From: Candidatus Eiseniibacteriota bacterium
GTDB taxonomy: Bacteria > Eisenbacteria > RBG-16-71-46 > CAIMUX01
Direction: 5' to 3'
DNA: 5,155 nt
NCBI GenBank assembly: GCA_020431745.1
Contig: JAGQHR010000296.1
Location: 1 to 5,155, forward strand
Of this stretch, positions 1-5,012 are shown in pieces. The translations under genes and the position numbers were made by a program. The notes beneath the pieces are model-generated. The model was not told the DNA's origin. It worked only from the letters and a program-made list of their open reading frames with translations, and ran no database searches. Each line of letters opens with the position of its first letter. The stretch's first letter is position 1.

Positions 1-981
1 CTTCTCCGCGTGGGGAAGGAAGGCGCTCTTGAACCCGTGGATGAGGATCTTGCGGACGTCGGCCAAGCTCAGCGAGAAGGTCTCGATCGCGAGCATGATC
101 TCCTGGGTCACGCTCGTTCCGGACATCAGACGATTGTCGGTGTTGAGGCTCACCCGCAGCCCGCGATTGAAGTAGTCCCGGAACGGATGCTCCTCGAACG
201 ATCCCACGACTCCCGTCTGCAGGTTGGAGGTGAGGCACACCTCGACGCCGATGCGGTGATCGTTGACGTAGTTGAGCAGGTCCGGGTCCTCGCGCAACCG
301 GGTCCCGTGACCGATGCGGTGCGCGCCGCAGTAGTGGATCGCCTGGTGGATGGAGGGCGCGCCGAACGCTTCGCCCGCGTGCACGGTGACGTTGATGTTC
401 TCGTTGCGGATGAGATAGAACGCCTCCAGATGGTCCTTGGCCGGCCAGTCCTTCTCCGCACCCGCGAGATCGAACCCCACGACGCCGCGTCCCTTGTACG
501 CGACCGCGAGCTCCGCCAGTCGGAGGGAAACCTTGGGGTCGATGTGACGGATGCCGCACAGGAGCACGCCGGTGCGGATGCGATACTCCCGCTCGGCGCG
601 GCGCAGGCCGGCGAGGACGGCATCGAGGATCGCTTCGAGCGTGAGCCCGCGCTTCTGGTGGAGGTTGGGAGCGAACCGCACCTCGAGATAGCGCACGTTC
701 TCCCGCGCGGCATCCTCCGCCAGCTCGAAGGCGACCCGGGAGAGGCTGTCCTCGGTATCGAGCACCGACAAGGTCAGGTCGAAGAGCTCGAGATAGTCGA
801 CGAGATCGCCCCCGGGAGGCGGCGTCAGATGGGACTTCAACTCTTCGGGATCGTCACTGGGCAGCGTCACGCCCTGACTGCGCGCGAGCTCGAGAAGCGT
901 CGCGGGACGGAGCGAGCCATCGAGGTGGCAGTGCAGATCGGTCTTGGGAAGATCGTGGATCAAGCTGGACGGAACGTTCAT
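1..981 (-). CDS. add: Adenosine deaminase, 3' end cut by the window edge
   Basis: Hydrolytic, zinc-dependent deamination of adenosine (and probably deoxyadenosine) to inosine in the cytoplasm. The frame is open from an ATG at 981 to the left edge, giving 327 residues. Relatives are usually about 330-350 aa, so only the C-terminal end is missing. Family motifs are in order: TDLHCHLDGSLR at residues 14-25 with zinc ligands His17 and His19; HAGE at 201-204 with ligand His201 and catalytic Glu204; RIGHGT around His225; and SLNTDNRLMSGT with ligand Asp282. The residue after Asp282 is Asn283, where mammalian and E. coli enzymes have a second Asp; I recall the TDNRLMS form from other bacterial members. 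An in-frame ATG at 1005 would add eight residues; neither start has a strong ribosome site. The gene lies 51 nt after a second deaminase on the same strand, suggesting an operon. An Add-like aminofutalosine deaminase cannot be excluded, but the salvage neighbours favour adenosine deaminase. Confidence 0.93.
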   Translation of the reverse strand, partial: MNVPSSLIHDLPKTDLHCHLDGSLRPATLLELARSQGVTLPSDDPEELKSHLTPPPGGDLVDYLELFDLTLSVLDTEDSLSRVAFELAEDAARENVRYLEVRFAPNLHQKRGLTLEAILDAVLAGLRRAEREYRIRTGVLLCGIRHIDPKVSLRLAELAVAYKGRGVVGFDLAGAEKDWPAKDHLEAFYLIRNENINVTVHAGEAFGAPSIHQAIHYCGAHRIGHGTRLREDPDLLNYVNDHRIGVEVCLTSNLQTGVVGSFEEHPFRDYFNRGLRVSLNTDNRLMSGTSVTQEIMLAIETFSLSLADVRKILIHGFKSAFLPHAEK

Positions 982-1032
982 TGGGGTTCTCTTTTCTGGC
1001 TCCATCGGCACTTTCGGACGATCACTTCTGTC

Positions 1033-2490
1033 TCATCGCGACCGGGGGCTGGTGGCCGCCTTCGGGACGGTCCCGGCGGGGGGGCGTCGCTTCGCGGAGA
1101 GCCCGGCCCGATCCAGCAGTCCCGCACGGGCTTCGGCGATGCGCGCTCCCTGGTCGGCATACCACTTGGATTCCTCATCCCGGCGAAAGACGGGCCGGCC
1201 CCGCACCCACGTCTCGCGGACGAGCGCCGCGGAGCCTGCATAGACCATCCAGGCGGCCGGGTCCTCCTCCGGGAGCGGGCCCGGTGCCGCTCCGGGGTCG
1301 CCGGTCGGATCGAGCACCACGAGATCGGCCGACTTGCCGCGGGCCAGGCTTCCGGTTTCGTCCGCGAGGCCCAGCGCCTCCGCTCCGCCCAGGGTCGCCA
1401 GGCGCAGGATCGCCGCGGGGTCGACGGTATCCGGTCCCCGCAGCGCGCTCTGGTTGAACGCCGCCAGTCGCATCTCCATCCAGGGATCCAGGCGATTGTT
1501 GCAGGCCGCGCCGTCCGCGCCCAGCCCGACCCGGACTCCGGCCGCTTGGAGGGCCGCTAGATCGCAGGAGCCGGAGCCGAGCTTGTAGTTGCTCGAGGGG
1601 CAGTGGCAGACGCTGCTGCCCGTGTCGGCGAGCCGTGCGCGGTCACGGTCGGAGACCCAGACGGCGTGGGCGATCTGGAGTCGCCCGGCCGCCGCGTCCC
1701 AGGCCGTGAGATGCTCGATCGGGGTGCGTCCCCCGGTCAGGGATCGCACCTGTTCGACCTCTTCCCGCGTCTCGGAGCCGTGGGTGTGGATCAGAAAGTC
1801 GCGATACTCCGGCGCCTCGACCAGGCGTTCATACAGACGGTCGCTGACGCTGGGGACGAAACGGGGACAGAGTGCGATGCGGATGCGGCCGTCGTCGTGT
1901 CCCTGCCATGCGGAGGCGAGCGCGTCGATCTCACGCCGGGCGGAGGCTTCGTCGCGGAGGAGGTCGTGCTGCGGTCCGCGGTCCATGATCGCCGGACCGA
2001 GGAACGCGCGCAGCCCGGAGCGGGCGACCACCCGGGCGATGACGTCCGTGTGGTGCGTCGTTCCCATGTCGAGCAGCGTGGTCGTTCCCGTCGACGCCAG
2101 CAGGTGGGTCCCGAGGACCGCCGACAGCTCCATGGACGCGGCATCGAGCGCCGCCTCGCAGGGCCAGACGACCCGTTCCAGCCACTCGAACAGGGTCAGG
2201 CCTTCGGCGGCTCCGCGAAAGAGGGTCTGACAGAGGTGGATGTGCGTCTGGACGAACCCGGGAACGATCCAGCAGTCACGGCGGTCGACGACTTCCGATT
2301 CCGGCCACGCTGGCGCCGGGTCCGCGGGCGTCACCGCGACGATGCGGCCGTCCTCGAGGAACACCGAGCCCGGGCCCCACACCGGCGGTGTCTTCCGGGC
2401 AGCAGAACCCGATGCCGAAAGCGCCTCCGGCCGGAGCACGGCACCCGCATCGAGCCGAACACGGTGGCCTTTTCGCCTTGACTCCTGCAA
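1033..2490 (-). CDS. 5'-deoxyadenosine deaminase-like amidohydrolase (TRZ/ATZ, MtaD/DadD group)
   Basis: Metal-dependent hydrolase of the amidohydrolase superfamily (COG0402 type). Numbered from the TTG at 2490 (485 aa): N-terminal beta-sandwich strand ending VFLEDGRIVAV; VPGFVQTHIHLCQTLFRG with ligands His83 and His85; HTHGSE with His237 and Glu240; IAHAVW with His275; HCPSSNYKLGSG; GLGADGAACNNRLDP with Asp326; then a C-terminal beta-sandwich (GSLARGKSADLVVLD) and a basic, Pro/Ala-rich tail. The text around the first metal site (QTHIHLCQTLFRG, followed by EWLERVVWP) closely matches proteins annotated as 5'-deoxyadenosine deaminase, formerly N-ethylammeline chlorohydrolase. Those deaminate 5'-deoxyadenosine, methylthioadenosine, S-adenosylhomocysteine or adenosine; the exact substrate is not readable here. 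The start is uncertain: TTG 2490 has GAGG five nt upstream, whereas GTG 2538 (501 aa) has no well-placed site and runs through an AT-richer pocket. It stops 51 nt before add on the same strand. Confidence 0.88.
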   Translation of the reverse strand: MQESRRKGHRVRLDAGAVLRPEALSASGSAARKTPPVWGPGSVFLEDGRIVAVTPADPAPAWPESEVVDRRDCWIVPGFVQTHIHLCQTLFRGAAEGLTLFEWLERVVWPCEAALDAASMELSAVLGTHLLASTGTTTLLDMGTTHHTDVIARVVARSGLRAFLGPAIMDRGPQHDLLRDEASARREIDALASAWQGHDDGRIRIALCPRFVPSVSDRLYERLVEAPEYRDFLIHTHGSETREEVEQVRSLTGGRTPIEHLTAWDAAAGRLQIAHAVWVSDRDRARLADTGSSVCHCPSSNYKLGSGSCDLAALQAAGVRVGLGADGAACNNRLDPWMEMRLAAFNQSALRGPDTVDPAAILRLATLGGAEALGLADETGSLARGKSADLVVLDPTGDPGAAPGPLPEEDPAAWMVYAGSAALVRETWVRGRPVFRRDEESKWYADQGARIAEARAGLLDRAGLSAKRRPPAGTVPKAATSPRSR

Positions 2491-2505
2491 ACTTGCCTCG
2501 GTAAT
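2478..2505 (+). promoter_or_regulatory. Candidate sigma-70-like promoter for the hpt operon
   Basis: A TTGACT hexamer at 2478-2483 (five of six matches to TTGACA) is followed after 16 nt by GGTAAT at 2500-2505 (four of six to TATAAT). It lies in the only AT-richer pocket of the divergent region. It would give a leader of roughly 200 nt ahead of hpt. It partly overlaps the start region of the divergent deaminase, so the two units might interfere with each other. The match is by eye only, and the host's promoter consensus is unknown. Confidence 0.3.
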
Positions 2506-2717
2506 TCTGGACGTCGTTTCGAACCCGCGTGCGTTCACGTGCGAGCGCCGTCGCTCCGCGCGAGCCTACCCCGGAGGCCTGGCGTCCGCCAGGCCCGGGA
2601 TCGACCGCCCCGGGTCCGGGCTTCGCGGAGCCGGCTCGTCCGGTTCCGGTCGGTCCCGCGGGAGGCGCTGCCCCGGCTTCACCACCGACTCAAGACCGGC
2701 TTGGTCGGCACGGAGGA
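2491..2717. promoter_or_regulatory. Divergent intergenic region between the deaminase unit and the hpt operon
   Basis: This stretch separates two oppositely directed units and should hold both promoters. Its left part (about 2465-2525) is visibly richer in A/T than the rest of the window. Its right part is a C/G-rich run with a perfect stem-loop. The hpt frame is open through it back to a GTG at 2529. The product would be a 63-residue Pro/Gly/Ala/Arg-rich leader without domain character, which looks like GC-rich non-coding DNA read as protein. Reading from both GTG 2529 (plus) and GTG 2538 (minus) would make the genes overlap head to head, which is unlikely. I see no recognisable riboswitch. 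Confidence 0.5.
2576..2595. repeat. Perfect 8-bp stem-loop in the divergent region
   Basis: GGCCTGGC at 2576-2583 and its exact reverse complement GCCAGGCC at 2588-2595 flank a four-base loop (GTCC). No T-run follows on either strand, so it does not look like an intrinsic terminator. It could be an operator, or an RNA hairpin in the hpt leader. It could also be chance in such GC-rich DNA. Confidence 0.45.
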
Positions 2718-3269
2718 TTGGATACGGAAACGCTGCTCGACCAGGAGACCCTGGACAAACGAGTGCGGGAGCTGGCCCAGGAGCTCTCGCGGGACTTCAT
2801 GGGCCAGACGCCGATCCTCGTCGGTATCCTCAAAGGTTCGGCGATCTTCCTGACCGACTTGATCCGGCACATGAACATCGACTGCGAGATCGACTTCCTC
2901 TCGATCTCCTCCTACGGCAACCGGACCGAGTCCAGCGGCAGCATCAAACTGCTGAAGGATCTCGATCGGGACATCTTCGAGAGGGACGTCATCGTCGTCG
3001 AGGACATCGTCGATTCGGGGTACTCCCTGGCCTATATCCGGCGCTACCTGGCCGCCCGCAACCCGCGATCGCTCTCGATCGTGGCCCTGCTCGACAAGCG
3101 CGATCGGCGGGAAACCCATGTCTACGTCGACTACGTGGGCTTTCCGATCCCCGACCGGTTCGTGGTCGGCTACGGATTGGATTTCGCGGAGCGTTTCCGT
3201 GGGCTCTCGTTCATCGGGGTCCTCAGCGAGGACGAGGTCGAGGCCGTCCGCAACCAGGCGACACCATGA
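2718..3269 (+). CDS. hpt: Hypoxanthine(-guanine) phosphoribosyltransferase
   Basis: Cytoplasmic salvage enzyme that joins hypoxanthine (and usually guanine) to PRPP, giving IMP or GMP and pyrophosphate. From the TTG at 2718 it is 183 aa, the normal length for bacterial Hpt. Type I phosphoribosyltransferase signatures are present: LKGS at residues 38-41 (PPi loop); SSYGNRTESSGS, matching the flexible loop; the PRPP loop VIVVEDIVDSGYSL with acidic pair Glu95-Asp96; and the hood segment GFPIPDRFVVGYGLDF with Asp155. The start is unsettled. TTG 2718 lies only one nt after GGAGG (2712-2716). ACG 2724 sits at an ideal 7-nt spacing and would begin ETLLDQETL, as in relatives, but ACG is a very rare start. 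GTG 2529 would add a 63-residue low-complexity leader. It heads a plus-strand operon; its stop overlaps the next ATG as ATGA. The protein is certain, the first residue is not. Confidence 0.93.
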   Translation: MDTETLLDQETLDKRVRELAQELSRDFMGQTPILVGILKGSAIFLTDLIRHMNIDCEIDFLSISSYGNRTESSGSIKLLKDLDRDIFERDVIVVEDIVDSGYSLAYIRRYLAARNPRSLSIVALLDKRDRRETHVYVDYVGFPIPDRFVVGYGLDFAERFRGLSFIGVLSEDEVEAVRNQATP

Positions 3270-3334
3270 GCGACGCGGCGACGGTGCTTCGTCGCGGGCT
3301 CATTCGCGGGCTCAGCCGCGGGGCGAGGTGCTGA
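3266..3334 (+). CDS. Possible 22-residue peptide ORF linking hpt and the EutN-like gene
   Basis: A tiny frame starts with the ATG that overlaps the hpt stop (ATGA at 3266-3269). It ends with a TGA that overlaps the next gene's ATG (TGATG at 3332-3336). The predicted peptide is arginine-rich and contains RGLI, RGLS and RGAR in succession, encoded by a 12-nt repeated unit. It resembles no known family. It may carry ribosomes from hpt into the downstream gene (translational coupling), or the peptide may do something itself. The short basic, partly amphipathic sequence faintly recalls microcompartment encapsulation peptides, which is speculation. The frame may equally be a chance product of a 64-nt spacer. 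Confidence 0.3.
   Translation: MSDAATVLRRGLIRGLSRGARC
3293..3328 (+). repeat. Three tandem 12-nt units (the third diverged)
   Basis: The units are CGCGGGCTCATT (3293-3304), CGCGGGCTCAGC (3305-3316) and CGCGGGGCGAGG (3317-3328). The first two differ at two positions; the third keeps CGCGGG and little else. The period is a multiple of three, so in the small ORF it yields a repeated Arg-Gly-Leu/Ala-x tetrapeptide. The end of the third unit supplies the GAGG ribosome site of the next gene. This looks like local duplication by slippage. Confidence 0.55.
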
Positions 3335-3627
3335 TGTTCCTGGCGCGCGTGCAAGGAGATCTCGTGTCCACGCTCAAGCATCCGGCGCTGATAGGTCTGC
3401 GGCTGCTCTGGATCGAGCGCGTGGGACCGGATCTCGAGCCGCTCGGTCGCTGGCAGCTCGCGGTCGACACGGTCGACGCCGGCGTGGGCGATCCCGTCCT
3501 CGTGCTCGACGAAGGCAACGGCGCCGCCCAGGTGCTTCGTCGCCCGCGGGGACCGATCCGTTCGGTCATCGTGGGAGTCGTCGACGAAGCGTGGATCGAC
3601 GGCGACCCTCCGGTCGGGGCGGGCTGA
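3334..3627 (+). CDS. EutN/CcmL-family microcompartment vertex protein
   Basis: A 97-aa protein of the EutN/CcmL (BMC vertex) family, whose members form pentamers that cap the corners of carboxysome and catabolic microcompartment shells. Visible family features are the opening MFLARVQGDLVSTLKHP (1-17), the LAVDTVDAGVGDPVLV core (42-57), GNGAAQVL at 61-68 where relatives usually have a GSSAR-type turn, and the closing strand SVIVGVVDE (77-85). Length fits the family (about 90-100 aa). The ATG at 3334 has GAGG five nt upstream and overlaps the preceding tiny ORF's stop. udk begins 2 nt after its own stop, so it sits firmly inside the salvage operon. No hexameric shell protein (BMC-H or BMC-T), aldehyde dehydrogenase or PduL is in the window. 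Whether it caps a shell encoded elsewhere or has a separate role is unknown. Confidence 0.85.
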   Translation: MFLARVQGDLVSTLKHPALIGLRLLWIERVGPDLEPLGRWQLAVDTVDAGVGDPVLVLDEGNGAAQVLRRPRGPIRSVIVGVVDEAWIDGDPPVGAG

Positions 3628-3629
3628 AC

Positions 3630-4301
3630 GTGGCGCGGCCGGTCGTCATCGGGATCGCGGGCGGAACCGCCTCGGGCAAGACGATGGTCGCCCGGCGCAT
3701 CTACGAGACTCTGGGAAGCGACCGGGTCGCGATCATCAAGCAGGACAGCTACTACTGCGACCTCGCGCACCTGGAGCCGGCGCAGCGGGCTCGCCAGAAC
3801 TTCGATCACCCCGACGCCTTCGACATCCCGCTGCTCCGGCATCATCTGGAAGAGCTGATTGCGGGGCGCGGGATCGACGAGCCGACCTACGACTTCACCC
3901 AGCACATGCGGGCGCCCGAGACGCGGCGGCAGCCACCGGCCGCGGTCATCGTGATCGAGGGGATTCTCATCCTCGCGGAGCCGACGCTGCGCGAGCTCAT
4001 GGACATCAAGGTCTATGTCGACACCGATTCCGACGTGCGCCTGGTGCGCCGCATCCGCCGCGACGTCGAGGAGCGGGGGCGCACCGTTCAGTCGGTGCTG
4101 CGACAGTACGAGCAGTCGGTGCGACCGATGCATCTGCAGTTCGTGGAACCGAGCAAGCGGTACGCGGATGTCATCGTGCCCGAGGGGGGGCACAACGCGG
4201 TCGCGATCGATCTGCTGCGGACCAAGATCGCGGCGGTTCTGATGGAGGCGTGGATCGAGATCGAGGGCCCGGCGAGCGCGGGTCCTGCGCCCGGGTCTTG
4301 A
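3630..4301 (+). CDS. udk: Uridine kinase (uridine/cytidine kinase)
   Basis: Phosphorylates uridine and cytidine to UMP and CMP with ATP or GTP, in cytoplasmic pyrimidine salvage. The 223-aa protein (relatives about 210) has a P-loop GGTASGKT at residues 11-18, IIKQDSYY downstream for nucleoside binding, NFDHPDAFD (57-65), YDF (87-89), the Walker B-like VIVIEGIL with Glu110, and the lid RRIRRDVEERGR starting at 140, all in family order. The uridine kinase motifs distinguish it from phosphoribulokinase and pantothenate kinase. The chosen GTG (3630) lies 2 nt after the stop of the EutN-like gene and gives the usual short N-terminus. A GTG at 3591 would add 13 residues and overlap the previous gene by 37 nt, so it is less likely. 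Translation is probably coupled to the upstream gene. Confidence 0.94.
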   Translation: MARPVVIGIAGGTASGKTMVARRIYETLGSDRVAIIKQDSYYCDLAHLEPAQRARQNFDHPDAFDIPLLRHHLEELIAGRGIDEPTYDFTQHMRAPETRRQPPAAVIVIEGILILAEPTLRELMDIKVYVDTDSDVRLVRRIRRDVEERGRTVQSVLRQYEQSVRPMHLQFVEPSKRYADVIVPEGGHNAVAIDLLRTKIAAVLMEAWIEIEGPASAGPAPGS

Positions 4302-4315
4302 CGAGGGAAGCGTCT

Positions 4316-4347
4316 GCGCACCTCTCGCGGGCGAAAACTTGGTGCGC
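4316..4347. repeat. Inverted repeat in the udk-tdk gap
   Basis: GCGCACC at 4316-4322 and its exact complement GGTGCGC at 4341-4347 flank an 18-nt spacer, inside the 95-nt gap (4302-4396). The spacer contains a short inner dyad (TCGC-GG-GCGA) and a run of four A. There is no T-run after the right arm, so a simple terminator is not supported. Such a spaced dyad could be a repressor site or an RNA hairpin controlling tdk and the lipoprotein gene separately from hpt-udk. Confidence 0.4.
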
Positions 4348-4382
4348 GCACTGACGGAACGAAGGATCTCTGGAATCGTCAC

Positions 4383-4388
4383 AAGGAG
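4383..4388 (+). promoter_or_regulatory. Ribosome binding site of tdk
   Basis: AAGGAG lies 8 nt before the ATG at 4397. It fixes that ATG as the start, in preference to the in-frame GTG at 4388, which overlaps the site itself. It is the best-placed ribosome site in the window. Confidence 0.75.
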
Positions 4389-4396
4389 TGCAACGG

Positions 4397-4999
4397 ATGA
4401 GGGAACGAGTCCATCGGGGCGGCGTGATCGAGGTGATCTGCGGTCCCATGTTCAGTGGGAAGACGGAGGAACTGATCCGGCGCGTGCGGCGCGCCCAGAT
4501 CGCCCGGCAGACGGTGGTCGTGCTCAAACCGTACCTCGACACGCGCTTCGACGAGAACCATCTCGTCTCCCACAGCGCTCAGAAGGCTCCCTCGGTGCGG
4601 GTGCGCACCTCCGAGGACGTCCTCGAGCTCGGGCGCAACGCGGACGTCGTCGGAATCGATGAAGTCCAGTTCCTCGACTCCGGCATCGTCGAGGTGATCG
4701 AGACGCTGGCCAATCTGGGCAAGCGCGTCATCGTGGCCGGGCTCGACATGGACTTCCGGGGTCAGCCGTTCGAGCCGGTTCCGCAGCTGCTGGCGCGCGC
4801 GGAGTACATCACGAAGACCCTGGCGATCTGTGTCGTCTGCGGGCAGCCCGCGAGCCGATCGCAAAGGGTGACGCGGGAGGGGGAGCGGATCGTGGTCGGT
4901 TCCACGGATCACTACGAAGCACGCTGCCGCGCCTGCTACCAGGCGCCCGAGGAGACGGTCGTGTCGGACGTCGCGAGCGGCGGCCTCCATCAGCAGTGA
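4397..4999 (+). CDS. tdk: Thymidine kinase, type II
   Basis: Phosphorylates thymidine (and deoxyuridine) to dTMP with ATP, in the cytoplasm. The 200-aa protein has the type II layout: beta strand VIEVICGPMFSGKT with P-loop at residues 16-23; DEVQF at 88-92 with catalytic base Glu89; the GLDMDFRGQPFEPVPQLL switch segment; and a C-terminal zinc lobe with two Cys pairs, Cys145/Cys148 (CVVC) and Cys177/Cys180 (CRAC). Between the pairs is the lasso segment (GSTDHYEARC) that closes over thymidine. All expected catalytic and zinc residues are present. The start is set by AAGGAG 8 nt upstream. A 95-nt gap with an inverted repeat precedes it, so it may have its own control. The stop TGA at 4997-4999 overlaps a GTG at 4996 (GTGA), and a nucleoside-binding lipoprotein gene follows at once. 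Confidence 0.96.
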   Translation: MRERVHRGGVIEVICGPMFSGKTEELIRRVRRAQIARQTVVVLKPYLDTRFDENHLVSHSAQKAPSVRVRTSEDVLELGRNADVVGIDEVQFLDSGIVEVIETLANLGKRVIVAGLDMDFRGQPFEPVPQLLARAEYITKTLAICVVCGQPASRSQRVTREGERIVVGSTDHYEARCRACYQAPEETVVSDVASGGLHQQ

Positions 5000-5012
5000 G
5001 AGTAGCGGAGGG

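Noticed and set aside
10..1560. Long plus-strand open frame (516 codons) opposite the two deaminase genes
   Set aside because: Its product has no domain character, while the minus strand carries complete deaminase motifs. Long antisense frames are common in GC-rich DNA.
2576..2595. Intrinsic terminator
   Set aside because: The stem is perfect but no T-run follows on either strand and it lies upstream of genes on both sides.
2529..2717. A 63-residue N-terminal extension of Hpt from GTG 2529
   Set aside because: Pro/Gly/Ala-rich without structure, no ribosome site before the GTG, and it would collide with the divergent gene. Kept only as an alternative start.
2491..2717. Purine or other riboswitch in the hpt leader
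   Set aside because: No conserved aptamer core could be recognised by eye; only one simple hairpin is visible.
3266..3627. A complete microcompartment operon
   Set aside because: Only the vertex protein is present; no hexameric shell proteins or signature cargo enzymes in the window.
3312..4382. Long minus-strand open frame opposite the EutN-like gene and udk
   Set aside because: The predicted protein is Arg/Pro/His-rich without recognisable motifs; the plus strand holds EutN and uridine kinase signatures.
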